DNA of 64,000 nt from CADEED01 sp035701825 (lineage in GTDB: Bacteria > Pseudomonadota > Gammaproteobacteria > Steroidobacterales > Steroidobacteraceae): assembly GCA_035701825.1 (NCBI GenBank), contig DASSRK010000198.1, positions 22,267 to 86,266 of the forward strand, read 5' to 3'. This document shows positions 17,469 through 26,709 of this stretch, piece by piece. Within the stretch, counting starts at the first letter, position 1; each line of letters opens with the position of its first letter. The position numbers and the translations under genes were made by a program. Under the pieces are notes generated by a model that made no database searches, had not been told where the DNA came from, and saw nothing but the letters and a program-made list of their open reading frames with translations.

Positions 17469-18714
17469 GGAGGTCTCGCTCGCTTTCGTTGCCGATGATG
17501 ATGCGCGCTCCGCGCGCGTAGGTGAAATACGACCAGGCCCAGTTGATCAGCACGATGAGCCGGCTGCGGAATTCGATCAGGAAATAGATGTGCAGCACCA
17601 GCCAGAACCACCAGGCCAGGACTCCGGAAAAGCGCAGTGAAGGCAGCTGCACCACGGCGGAATTCCGGCCGATGGTCGCGAGCGCGCCGAGATCGCGGTA
17701 GCGGAAGTCGCGCGCCGGCCGGTTTTCGATCCGCGCCATGACATTGCGCGCGGCGGTGGCGCCCATCTGCTTGGCGGCCTGCGCGACGCCCGGTACGGGC
17801 TTGCCGTCCTGGAGCACGGTCGCGAGATCGCCGATGACGAAGACTTCAGGATGAGCGGGCAGGCTCAGGTCCGGCGCCACGCGCACGCGCCCGGCACGAT
17901 CGAGCTCCGCGCCGAGCTGGCGGCCGAGCGGTGAAGCCGCGACACCCGCGGCCCAGAGAATGGTCTGCGCCACGATGTGCTGGCCCGCGAATTCCAGGTA
18001 CCCGTCGCCGATGGCTGTGACGGCATGCCCGGTGTGCACTTCCACGCCGAGCCGCTCGAGCTGGCGGCGTGCGCTCGCCGAGAGCCTCTCGTCGAACGTC
18101 GACAGCAACCGCGGCCCGGCCTCGACCAGCAACACGCGCGCCTTGCGCGAATCGATGCGGCGGAATTCGTTGGCCAGCGTGTGGCGCGCGATCTCGGCGA
18201 GTGTGCCGGCGAGCTCGACACCCGTGGGGCCGCCGCCGATCACCGCGAAGGTCAGGCACGCATCGCGTGCTGCATCGTCGCTCGTGGCCTCCGCGCGCTC
18301 GAAGGCCTCGAGAATGTGCCGCCGGATCACGAAGGCATCGTCGAGGGTCTTGAGGCCGGGTGCGTACTGCCGCCACTCGTCGCGGCCGAAATACGCATGA
18401 GTCGCGCCGCTCGCGACCAGCAGGAAATCGAACTCGATGCGCTGGCCATCGACGGACACGAAGCGGGTCGCGAGGTCAATCGTGGAAACTTCGCCCATCA
18501 GCACGGTGACGTTGCGCTTGCGGCGCAGGATATGTCGCAGCGGCGCGGCGATCGACGGGGCCGCGAGGCCCGCGGTGGCGACCTGGTAGAGCAGCGGCTG
18601 GAACAGGTGATGGTTGCTGCGATCGATGAGCGTGACCTGCAGGTCCTCGCGCGCCAGGCGGCGCACCGCGGTGATGCCGGCGAATCCTCCGCCGATGACG
18701 ACGACGCGTTTCAT
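17374..18714 (-). CDS. ndh: Type II NADH:quinone oxidoreductase (NDH-2)
   Basis: A 446-residue FAD protein that passes electrons from NADH to quinone without pumping protons. An FAD dinucleotide fold (VVVIGGGFAGITAVRRL) starts at residue 3, and a second fold for NADH appears as FAVIGGGPTGVELAG. HLFQPLLYQVATAGL and FVIGDLA are family motifs. The C-terminal region around ALAWWFWLVLHIYFLIEF is hydrophobic and should anchor it to the membrane. A hydrophilic tail rich in Glu, Gly and Arg overlaps the start of the ParB-like gene. ATG 18714 begins at the FAD fold. Confidence 0.92.
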   Translation of the reverse strand: MKRVVVIGGGFAGITAVRRLAREDLQVTLIDRSNHHLFQPLLYQVATAGLAAPSIAAPLRHILRRKRNVTVLMGEVSTIDLATRFVSVDGQRIEFDFLLVASGATHAYFGRDEWRQYAPGLKTLDDAFVIRRHILEAFERAEATSDDAARDACLTFAVIGGGPTGVELAGTLAEIARHTLANEFRRIDSRKARVLLVEAGPRLLSTFDERLSASARRQLERLGVEVHTGHAVTAIGDGYLEFAGQHIVAQTILWAAGVAASPLGRQLGAELDRAGRVRVAPDLSLPAHPEVFVIGDLATVLQDGKPVPGVAQAAKQMGATAARNVMARIENRPARDFRYRDLGALATIGRNSAVVQLPSLRFSGVLAWWFWLVLHIYFLIEFRSRLIVLINWAWSYFTYARGARIIIGNESERDLHGSEKEGGTGKEGQAQSEARAQRREAGPGRH

Positions 18715-18788
18715 GGGACAAAACTTAGCCGAAACGCTGGCGCAGCGGCGCGCTAAAATTGCCACGCACCTTTTTCCCACAGATTCCC

Positions 18789-20324
18789 ATGACCACCATC
18801 ACCCAGCACGACCTGATCGCGAGCGTCGCCGACGCCCTGCAGTACATTTCTTACTACCATCCGCCGGACTACATCCGCGCGCTCGGCAAGGCCTACGAGC
18901 TGGAGCAGTCGCCGGCCGCGCGCGACGCCATCGCACAGATCCTGACCAATTCGCGCATGTGCGCGGAAGGGCGGCGGCCGATCTGCCAGGACACCGGCAT
19001 CGTCGTGGTGTTCGCCAGGGTCGGCATGAACGTGCGCTGGGACGCGCAGCTGTCGTTCGAGGACATGGTCAACGAGGGCGTGCGCCGCGCCTATCTACAT
19101 CCGGACAACAAGCTGCGCGCGTCGATCGTCGCGGACCCCAACTTCGCGCGCAGGAACACGCGCGACAACACGCCGGCGGTGATCCACGTGCAGCTGGTGC
19201 CCGGCGACGAGGTGGAGATCACGGTCGCGGCCAAGGGCGGCGGTTCGGAGAACAAGTCGAAGTTCGTGATGCTGAATCCGTCGGATTCGCTGGTCGACTG
19301 GGTCATCAAGACCGTGCCGCTCATGGGCGCGGGCTGGTGCCCGCCCGGCATGCTGGGCATCGGCATCGGCGGCTCGGCCGAGAAGGCCATGCTGCTGGCG
19401 AAGGAATCGCTGATGGAGCCCATCGACATGGCGGAGCTCAAGGCGCGCGGCCCGAAGTCGAAGACCGAGGAATTGCGCATCGAGCTGTACGACAAGGTCA
19501 ACGCGCTCGGCATCGGCGCGCAGGGCCTGGGCGGGCTATCTACCGTGCTCGACGTGAAGATCTTCGAGTACCCGACGCACGCCGCGTCCAAGCCGGTGGC
19601 GATGATCCCGAACTGCGCCGCCACGCGCCACGTGCACTTCACGCTGGATGGCTCGGGGCCCGCGGTGCTCGAGCCGCCGAAGCTCGCGGACTGGCCGAAG
19701 GTGGATTGGGCGCCGGCGCCGGGCGCGCGCCGCGTGAACCTCGATGCGCTGACGCCGGCGGAAGTCGCGAGCTGGAAGCCCGGTGAGTCCCTGCTGCTCA
19801 GCGGTCGCATGCTCACGGGTCGCGATGCCGCGCACAAGCGCATCGCCGACCTGTTCGCGCGCGGCGAGTCGTTGCCGGAGGGCGTGGATTTCCGCAACCG
19901 CGTCATCTATTACGTCGGCCCGGTGGACCCGGTGCGCGGCGAGGTCGTCGGCCCGGCGGGCCCGACCACCGCCACTCGCATGGACAAGTTCACCGAGATG
20001 ATGCTCGAGAAGACCGGGCTCATCGCCATGGTCGGCAAGGCCGAGCGCGGACCCGCGGGCATCGAGGCCATCCGCAAGCATCGCGCGGCCTACCTGATGG
20101 CCGTGGGCGGCGCCGCCTACCTGGTGTCCAAGGCCATCAAGGCCTCGCGCGTCGTGGCGTTCGAAGATCTCGGCATGGAAGCCATCTACGAGTTCACCGT
20201 CGAGGACATGCCGGTGACCGTGGCCGTGGATGCCAACGGCACGTCCGTTCACCAGACCGGCCCGGCCGAGTGGACCCAGAAGATATCAGCCATGAGTGGT
20301 GTCAGGCGGGGAAAGCCGGGATAA
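18789..20324 (+). CDS. fumA: Class I fumarate hydratase (iron-sulfur)
   Basis: A 511-residue enzyme that hydrates fumarate to malate in the citric acid cycle. Three Cys that hold the 4Fe-4S cluster are seen: Cys66 in PICQDTG, Cys184 in GWCPPG and Cys276 in NCAATRH, with spacing as in characterised class I fumarases. Both the N-terminal cluster domain and the C-terminal swivel domain are present. ATG 18789 is chosen as the start of family similarity; an in-frame ATG at 18759 is possible. The last codons (SGVRRGKPG) lie inside a 31-bp inverted repeat shared with the neighbouring kinase gene, so the C-terminus may have been altered by that element. Confidence 0.93.
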   Translation: MTTITQHDLIASVADALQYISYYHPPDYIRALGKAYELEQSPAARDAIAQILTNSRMCAEGRRPICQDTGIVVVFARVGMNVRWDAQLSFEDMVNEGVRRAYLHPDNKLRASIVADPNFARRNTRDNTPAVIHVQLVPGDEVEITVAAKGGGSENKSKFVMLNPSDSLVDWVIKTVPLMGAGWCPPGMLGIGIGGSAEKAMLLAKESLMEPIDMAELKARGPKSKTEELRIELYDKVNALGIGAQGLGGLSTVLDVKIFEYPTHAASKPVAMIPNCAATRHVHFTLDGSGPAVLEPPKLADWPKVDWAPAPGARRVNLDALTPAEVASWKPGESLLLSGRMLTGRDAAHKRIADLFARGESLPEGVDFRNRVIYYVGPVDPVRGEVVGPAGPTTATRMDKFTEMMLEKTGLIAMVGKAERGPAGIEAIRKHRAAYLMAVGGAAYLVSKAIKASRVVAFEDLGMEAIYEFTVEDMPVTVAVDANGTSVHQTGPAEWTQKISAMSGVRRGKPG

Positions 20325-20390
20325 CTCCCCATTGGTGGCGGCAAGGCTAGCGCGGGCGCGAGTTATCCCGGCTTTCCCCGCCTGACACCA
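20297..20390. repeat. 31-bp perfect inverted repeat with 32-nt spacer
   Basis: Arms 20297-20327 and 20360-20390 are perfect inverted copies starting TGGTGTCAGGCGGGG. The left arm holds the fumarase stop codon and the right arm lies in the last codons of the kinase gene. The element could fold into a strong hairpin and stop transcription from both sides, but its length, perfection and reach into both coding regions look more like an inserted palindromic (REP- or MITE-like) unit. Confidence 0.8.
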
Positions 20391-22581
20391 ATGGGAACCA
20401 GCAGTTGATGATGGTGCCGCGGGTGCGGCCGCTCTCGATGCGCAGGCTGCCGGCCATCATCTGCGCGCGGTAGTGCATGATGCGCAGCCCCAGGCCCTTC
20501 GACGAGGTGGTTGCCGGGTTGAAGCCGCTGCCGTTGTCCTCGATGCGCAGCAGCCCGCGCTCGCCGTCGCAGCGCAGGGTGATCTGCACCTGGCCGGCGG
20601 AGCCGTGTTGCGCGGCATTGGTCACGGCCTCCTGCGCGATGCGGTAGAGGTGCAGCGCGTTGACCGAGGCGAGCGCACGATCCAGTGACGCGTCGGCTTC
20701 GCACAGCACGTTGATGTGGAACATGGCCGACAGGCGCCGCGCCAGCTCCTCGAGCGCGAGAGAAATGCCGCCGCGGTCGAAGGTCACCGGCGACAGGCCG
20801 CGCGCCAGCGCGCGCGTCGTGAAGATCGCATCGTTCACCAGCAGCGCGATTTCCTCGATCGACGAAGACAACGCCGGCGCTTCCCGCTCCGCGCGGTTCT
20901 CGAGTCCGCGCAGCAACAGCGCGATGCCGGTGAGTTCCTGGCCGAGGCCGTCGTGCAGGTCGTTGCCGATGCGCTGCTGCTCGCGGTTGCTGGCTTCGAG
21001 CACCTCGCGCTCGAGCTGCCGCCGCGCGGTTGCATCCTGCAACATGGTCAGCCAGAAGCGCTCACCGCGCAGGACCAGCGGGGTGATGGCGGCCTCGACG
21101 AACAACGTACCGTCGCCATCCTGTGCGCCGCGCACCGCGAGCTCGCTCACCAGCGGCGCGCCCGCGCTCGCGGCCGCCTCCTCGTCGAATTCGGCCACGC
21201 GGCGATCGAGCGGCGGCTCACAGGGCAATTGCCTCAGGTTCTTGCCGATCAACGAGCCGGTGACGAAGCCGAACATGCGATCGAAGGCCGGGTTGGTCAT
21301 GCGGATCACGCCGCCGCTGTCCGACAGCACCACACCCTCGTGCATGACCTCGAGCGCCAGCGCCTGGCTGCGCAGCACCTCCTCGTTGGTCTTGCGATCG
21401 GTGATGTCGTGCACCACGCCGATGAAGCGCTGCACGGTGCCGTCGAAGCCGACGATGGGCTGGTTGGCCAGATGCACCCAGCGCGTGTCGCCGCGCATCG
21501 TCTTCAGTGCGATTTCCATTTCCGTGCGCTCGCCGCGCCGCAGCTTGTGTCGACGCTCGATCGCGCTCGCGTGGTCGTGCGGGAAGAACACATGGCGCCA
21601 GCCCACCTTGTTGAGATCCTCGAAAGTCCCGCCGAAAAATGGCTCCCAGCCGGGGCTCGCCCAAACGACCTGCGCTTCACCGGTGGCATCGACGGTGGCC
21701 TCGTACACGAAGCCCGACGTCAATTCGGCCACGGTGCGGTAGCGGAACTCGCTTTCGCGCAGCGCGTCGGCGGCGTGCTTGCGCTCGGTGATGTCGATGG
21801 CCACGCCCACCAGCCGCGAGAACTTGCCGGTGGCGGGATCGGCGAGCGGGCGGTTCTTGACCTCGACCCAGCGCAGGTGGCCGTCGGCCCTGCGGATCTG
21901 CACCGTGAATTCGACGGTCTCGCCGGCGAGGTAGCGGCGCGTGCGCGCAAGGCTCGCTTCCTGCCAGCCATCGGTGACGTGGAAACTCTGCCAGCCGCGG
22001 CGCCGGTACTCTTCCTCGTTGCAGCCGTAGACGCGCTCGGTGCCGAGCGCCCACTCGAGTTCGTACACGCCGCGCGAGTTCATGATGTATTCGTGCACCG
22101 CACCGGCCGAGAGGTCGGCGACCGTGCGATAGCGCGCGTGGTTGAGCGACAGGATGGCCTCGTTGGCCTTGCGCCGCGTGATGTCCCGCGAGTGGGCGAT
22201 GATGCCCGCCACGCTCGGGTTGGACATGGCGTTGACCGCGATGCTTTCCAGCCAGCACCAGCTGCCGTCGCGCCGGCGGAAGCGGTACTCGAATCGATTG
22301 CGCTCCGGCTGGTTGTCGGGCGCCTTGAGGATGTTGCGGAAGCGTTCGCGCATCGCCTCGATGTCGTCGGGATGCAGGAAGTCGACGGCGTTCTTGCCTA
22401 ACAAATCGCGCGCGCTGTGGCCGAGGTAGCCCTCGATCGCTTCGTTCGCATAAGTGAAATGCCCGCCCGCGTCCTGGACGGTGATGATTTCGAGTGCGTG
22501 TTCGGTGAGCGCACGCAGGCGGGCGTCGCCGCCCGCCCGCACGACTCGACGTCGTGCGGCTTTCCTCGTGGTGGTCTTCAA
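20347..22581 (-). CDS. Soluble multi-PAS sensor histidine kinase (HisKA_3 type)
   Basis: A 744-residue cytoplasmic kinase without membrane segments. Four PAS-type regions are seen at about 20-138, 150-268, 275-397 and 405-520, each of the first three ending in a PAC-like D-IT-RK motif. The phospho-acceptor is His543 in RIGNDLHDGLGQELTG, the NarL-family type, followed by a HATPase domain with EAVTNAAQHG and DNGSGF. A TTG start at 22581 is chosen because GGAGGAG lies about 5-8 nt upstream. No response regulator is encoded nearby, so it is an orphan kinase. The last residues (SGGESRDNSRPR) come from the inverted repeat. Confidence 0.9.
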   Translation of the reverse strand: MKTTTRKAARRRVVRAGGDARLRALTEHALEIITVQDAGGHFTYANEAIEGYLGHSARDLLGKNAVDFLHPDDIEAMRERFRNILKAPDNQPERNRFEYRFRRRDGSWCWLESIAVNAMSNPSVAGIIAHSRDITRRKANEAILSLNHARYRTVADLSAGAVHEYIMNSRGVYELEWALGTERVYGCNEEEYRRRGWQSFHVTDGWQEASLARTRRYLAGETVEFTVQIRRADGHLRWVEVKNRPLADPATGKFSRLVGVAIDITERKHAADALRESEFRYRTVAELTSGFVYEATVDATGEAQVVWASPGWEPFFGGTFEDLNKVGWRHVFFPHDHASAIERRHKLRRGERTEMEIALKTMRGDTRWVHLANQPIVGFDGTVQRFIGVVHDITDRKTNEEVLRSQALALEVMHEGVVLSDSGGVIRMTNPAFDRMFGFVTGSLIGKNLRQLPCEPPLDRRVAEFDEEAAASAGAPLVSELAVRGAQDGDGTLFVEAAITPLVLRGERFWLTMLQDATARRQLEREVLEASNREQQRIGNDLHDGLGQELTGIALLLRGLENRAEREAPALSSSIEEIALLVNDAIFTTRALARGLSPVTFDRGGISLALEELARRLSAMFHINVLCEADASLDRALASVNALHLYRIAQEAVTNAAQHGSAGQVQITLRCDGERGLLRIEDNGSGFNPATTSSKGLGLRIMHYRAQMMAGSLRIESGRTRGTIINCWFPLVSGGESRDNSRPR

Positions 22582-22980
22582 GTCGCTCCTCCGCGCGCGG
22601 CGGTTAGCATAAGTTTCTGGCCGCCTGTGTCGGAAAGCGCTGCGACTTTGTGGGGCGCGGTGTGGTCTGGGTACAACGTCTTGGGGCCCTGTCTTAGGGC
22701 TCGATTTTCAACTCATTGAAAACCAAGGATGAAATTTTCTCTTGTGGCCCCAAATCGGCTCGTCGCATCCAAGGTTGTTTGTTGCGTAGACGCTGTAGTA
22801 GGCTTCGCCGCACTGCAGGGGTCTAAGGCGAATCAGAGCGTAAGTCAAATACGCTGGCTGCTCCAGTCATTGGAGTCGGGTCGCGATCTTACGAATTTGC
22901 TTCGTATACGTGAGTCCCTGTTGCCCATCCGACGATGAGGACGGGCGTACCCAATTCTTAAAACTTTCAAGGGATCAGTC
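22582..22980 (+). other. Intergenic region upstream of the TonB receptor
   Basis: About 400 bp of relatively AT-rich DNA between divergent genes. It contains a small hairpin (GCCCT/AGGGC at 22686-22700) and a perfect 7-bp inverted repeat TTTTCAA/TTGAAAA (22705-22722) that could bind a regulator. A 69-codon frame at 22729 has no spaced ribosome site and is not called. Promoters for both flanking genes must lie here. Confidence 0.45.
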
Positions 22981-25962
22981 ATGGCTAAACACCTATCAGT
23001 GCGAAATGCCGTTCGGCTTGCGCTCCTCACGGGCGCAATCCCAATGGTGCTGGGCACCCCTGCGTATGCGCAGGAGCAGGACAAGCAAAGCGATTCGTCG
23101 ATGGACGAAGTGGTGGTCACCGGCACGCGTATTTCCGTGCCCGGCGTCGTCTCCTCCAGCCCGGTCTATACCGTCGGCGCGGCCGAGATCGAGCGTGCGC
23201 AGCAGCCGGAAGTCGAAATGATCTTCCGCCAGCTGCCGATCACGCTGCCCTCGGACGGCTCGAACGCGAACAATGGTACCGCCGGTGCCGCGACCATCGA
23301 CCTGCGTGGCCTGGGTCCTCAGCGCAACATCATCCTGATCGATGGCAAGCGCCTCACGCCGTACAACTTCAACGGCCTGGTGGACACCTCGGTCATTCCG
23401 ACCGCGATCCTCGAGCGCGTCGACGTACTCACGGGTGGTGCGTCCACCTCGTACGGTTCGGACGCCATGTCGGGCGCGATCAACTTCATCACCAAGCGTG
23501 ACTTCGAGGGCGTGGCCCTCGACACGAACTACTCGATGACCGGCGAGCAGGACGGCGACATCATGACCGCCGCCCTGACCGTGGGCACGAACGTGGCCGA
23601 TGGCCGCGGCAACCTGCTCTTCAGCGTCAACTGGAGCGATCGCGAAGGCGTGCAGCTCGGTTCGCGTCCGCTGGGCCAGCTCGGCATCGAGACGGCGACC
23701 GGCGCGGGTTACGACGAGTTCAAGGCCGGCGAAGGCCCGGAGCCGGCGCCTGCCGGTTGCGGTGGCCCGGGCTCGGTGGCCGCGGGTGGTTCGACCACCA
23801 CGCTGCCCACGCGTATCAACATTTTCGGCGCCAGCAGCGCCGGTGCCTGGCAGTTCCGCGATGACGGTTCGCTGGGTGACAACTGCAGCGTGTTCAACTT
23901 CAACCCGTTCAACTACTACCAGACGCCGCAAACGCGTTTCGGTGGCACGGCGATCGGCCGCTTCGAAGTCAACGAGCACGCGGAAGTCTATGGCCGTCTC
24001 GGCTACAGCAGCACGACCGTCCGCCAGCAGGTGGCCGCGTCGGGTGTCTTCGGCAGCAACTTCTGGACGCCGCTCGCGAACCCGCTGATGTCGGATGCCG
24101 CGCGCAACACGCTGATCACGGCCGCCAACAACAACCTGGCCGCGCTCAACGCCGACAACTGGCGCGACGTGAACACCAACGGGGTGGTCGATTCCGAGGA
24201 TTACCTCAGCATCGTCTATCGTCGCCGCACGGTGGAGTTCGGTGAGCGTTCCACGACCTACGACAACAACGCCTGGAGTTTCGTGCTCGGCGCTACCGGC
24301 GAGGCCTTCACGGGCTGGACCTACGACGTGTCCTACCAGCGTGGCGAGTCGGATCGCACCAACACCAACGCCGGTTACACCAACCTGGCGAACATCGAGA
24401 ACGCCATCGACAGCAGCGACGGCGTCACCTGTAACAATAACGACCCGAGCTGCGTGCCGCTGAACCTGTTCGGTGGCTTCGGCTCGATCACGCCGGAGCA
24501 GGCGGCCTACTCGAGCGCGACCGCTCTCGAGCAACAGCACTACGTGCAGCAGATCGCCCAGGCGTCGATCAGCGGCGAAGTCGCTGCCCTCAAGCTGCCG
24601 AGCGCCGACCAGGGCCTGGCGCTGGTGTTCGGCCTCGAGTGGCGCGATGAAGCCGCCGAGACGACGCCGGACGAGTGCTTGAAACTGCCCCCGGTCAGCT
24701 GCCTCGGTGGCGCCGGCGGCAACACACTGCCCATCGCGGGTGGATTCGACGTCAAGGAAGCGTTCGTCGAAGCGATCCTGCCCTTGGCCACGGACAAGAC
24801 GGGCGCGAAGTCCCTCGACCTCGAGTTGGGCTATCGCTACTCCGACTACAACCCGACGGGCACCGACGACACGTACAAGATCGGCATGAACTGGCAGCCC
24901 ACGGACAGCCTGCGTTTCCGTGTGATGAGCCAGCGTGCGGCGCGTGCGCCGAACGTGGGTGAGCTGGCTGCGCCGCACACCACCGGTCTCGACAACGCGT
25001 TGACGGATCCGTGCTCGGTTGCGAACACCAACATCTCCGCGGAACTGCATGCGCGTTGCGTGAGCACGGGCATGACGGACCTGCAGGTGGGCACGGTGGA
25101 AGACATCGTCGCCGGCCAGATCAACGGCTTCTTCGGCACCGACCTGAACGCGCTGCCGGCCCCGGAACAGGCCGACACGCTGACCGCCGGCGTCGTCTGG
25201 ACGCCGCAGTTCGAGTCGCTCAAGAGCTCGTACTTCTCGGTGGACTACTACGACATCAAGATCAATGACTACATCAGTCAGTTTGGTGCGCAGGAAATCC
25301 TCGACCAGTGCTACGAGAACGGCAATGCGGCCGAGTGCGCCAAGATCCATCGCGTCGGCGGCACGCTGACGGTCGACGGCTCGGGCGTCGAGCTGTACAC
25401 GACGAACCTCAAGTACCTGCAGGCGGAAGGTGTCGAGATCCAGGCCAACTTCGGCTTCGATCTCGGCGGCGCCGGCACCCTGACGTTCAACGCGTACATC
25501 AACCAGTACCTCAAGCAGGAATCGCAGAGCAGCGACGTGTCCGACGTCATCGACTGCAAGGGCCGGTACGGCACCCAGTGCGGCAACCCGCTGCCTGAGA
25601 CGCGCTGGCTGCAGACCACGACCTGGGCGAAGGGTCCGTTCGATGTGTCGCTCATGTGGAACCACCTCGGTTCGACCGAGATCGAGCCCACCCAGTCGGC
25701 TGACAACGACGGCGACGGCGAGCCGGACGTGTTCCCGGCGTTCCAGAAGATCGGGTCGTATGACTACTTCGATCTGGCTGGTTCCTGGTCGGTGGGTGAA
25801 TGGCTGACGGTTCGTGCCTACATCTCGAACCTGTTGGACAAGGATCCGCCGGTGGTCGGAAACGAAGCGGCCGATACCCGCTCCAATTCCGGCAACACGT
25901 TCCCCAGCGTGTTCACCGCCCTGGGTCGCACCTACTCCCTGGGCGTGAACCTGCGCTTCTAG
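22981..25962 (+). CDS. TonB-dependent outer-membrane receptor
   Basis: A 993-residue receptor: signal peptide (1 to about 32, ending AYAQ), TonB-box-like MDEVVVTGTRI, a plug domain to about 190 with GPQRNIILIDGKR and GGASTSYGSDAMSGAINFITK, then a beta-barrel ending in the aromatic GRTYSLGVNLRF. It would import a scarce compound across the outer membrane using TonB energy. The large barrel without a FecA-type signalling extension is typical of Xanthomonadales and caulobacter receptors for sugars, peptides or aromatic compounds, but the ligand is unknown. AAGGGA precedes ATG 22981. A strong terminator follows, so it is probably transcribed alone. Confidence 0.95.
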   Translation: MAKHLSVRNAVRLALLTGAIPMVLGTPAYAQEQDKQSDSSMDEVVVTGTRISVPGVVSSSPVYTVGAAEIERAQQPEVEMIFRQLPITLPSDGSNANNGTAGAATIDLRGLGPQRNIILIDGKRLTPYNFNGLVDTSVIPTAILERVDVLTGGASTSYGSDAMSGAINFITKRDFEGVALDTNYSMTGEQDGDIMTAALTVGTNVADGRGNLLFSVNWSDREGVQLGSRPLGQLGIETATGAGYDEFKAGEGPEPAPAGCGGPGSVAAGGSTTTLPTRINIFGASSAGAWQFRDDGSLGDNCSVFNFNPFNYYQTPQTRFGGTAIGRFEVNEHAEVYGRLGYSSTTVRQQVAASGVFGSNFWTPLANPLMSDAARNTLITAANNNLAALNADNWRDVNTNGVVDSEDYLSIVYRRRTVEFGERSTTYDNNAWSFVLGATGEAFTGWTYDVSYQRGESDRTNTNAGYTNLANIENAIDSSDGVTCNNNDPSCVPLNLFGGFGSITPEQAAYSSATALEQQHYVQQIAQASISGEVAALKLPSADQGLALVFGLEWRDEAAETTPDECLKLPPVSCLGGAGGNTLPIAGGFDVKEAFVEAILPLATDKTGAKSLDLELGYRYSDYNPTGTDDTYKIGMNWQPTDSLRFRVMSQRAARAPNVGELAAPHTTGLDNALTDPCSVANTNISAELHARCVSTGMTDLQVGTVEDIVAGQINGFFGTDLNALPAPEQADTLTAGVVWTPQFESLKSSYFSVDYYDIKINDYISQFGAQEILDQCYENGNAAECAKIHRVGGTLTVDGSGVELYTTNLKYLQAEGVEIQANFGFDLGGAGTLTFNAYINQYLKQESQSSDVSDVIDCKGRYGTQCGNPLPETRWLQTTTWAKGPFDVSLMWNHLGSTEIEPTQSADNDGDGEPDVFPAFQKIGSYDYFDLAGSWSVGEWLTVRAYISNLLDKDPPVVGNEAADTRSNSGNTFPSVFTALGRTYSLGVNLRF

Positions 25963-25986
25963 GAGTTTTGACGATTGTCGATCTGG

Positions 25987-26016
25987 ACGGCGGGCTTCGG
26001 CCCGCCGTTCTTTTTT
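25987..26016 (+). terminator. Intrinsic terminator of the TonB receptor gene
   Basis: A 9-bp perfect stem (25987-25995 with 26000-26008) with a UUCG-type tetraloop is followed by TCTTTTTT. Confidence 0.93.
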
Positions 26017-26079
26017 ATGGCGGCGACAGGCCTCGATGGGCATACTCGCCGCACTCCACGGATTTTCCCGAGGCCGCCC

Positions 26080-26676
26080 ATGAGACTTAATTTCAAGCAC
26101 TTTTCGCGCGCCGCGGTCGCACTGGCGCTGTTCGCCGCCGCGACGGTCCGCGCCGAAGTTTCCCCGGAAAAAATGGTCGACGTGCCGCTCAAGGACATGC
26201 GCGGCGAATCCGCCGAAGCCGTGCAGAAGCGCGCCATCAAGAGTGCGCGCGATGGCATCGTGCTGGTCTATTCCGGAGAGACCGCGAAACTTCAGCAGGT
26301 GGTGCGCGACATCGCGAGCGAGAGCGCATCGCGTGGCTTCCAGGTGACCTCGGTAGTGCTGGCGGACGACGCGCACGGCGCGGGCGTGACCATGTATGGC
26401 AAGGAAGGCGAACCGCTGGGCCCGAAAGTCGATCTGTCCGGCGACGTCAAGCGCGAAGCCGGCGAGCAGATCGACCGCATGAAAGAAAGACTCGCGCAGG
26501 TGGATCCGATGGACGTGGTCCACTGCAAGTACATCGCGACCACCGGTTCGCTGGTCCGCAAGACCAAGGTCTGCTCCACGCCGCGCGAGGACGCGGAGCG
26601 CGAGAAGGCCGCGAAGGAATGGACGCGGGGCCGCCAGGACAAGGGCGCCAACGAAGCCATGCCGAACGCGGGCTGA
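26080..26676 (+). CDS. Exported hypothetical protein
   Basis: A 198-residue protein with a signal peptide (1 to about 24, ending VRAEV). The mature part is hydrophilic and helical, with two Cys (VVHCKYIATTGS and KVCSTPRED) and a charged C-terminus. I do not recognise the family. GAGG lies 7 nt before ATG 26080. It sits between the TonB receptor terminator and the TPR/hydroxylase gene (33 bp further on), so it is likely cotranscribed with the latter. Confidence 0.75.
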   Translation: MRLNFKHFSRAAVALALFAAATVRAEVSPEKMVDVPLKDMRGESAEAVQKRAIKSARDGIVLVYSGETAKLQQVVRDIASESASRGFQVTSVVLADDAHGAGVTMYGKEGEPLGPKVDLSGDVKREAGEQIDRMKERLAQVDPMDVVHCKYIATTGSLVRKTKVCSTPREDAEREKAAKEWTRGRQDKGANEAMPNAG

Positions 26677-26709
26677 CACGGTCGGCCGATCGCGGCCGCT
26701 GGGTCGATC

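Noticed and set aside
22729..22938. 69-codon frame upstream of the TonB receptor
   Set aside because: AAGG touches the ATG directly, leaving no spacing, and the product has no recognisable features.
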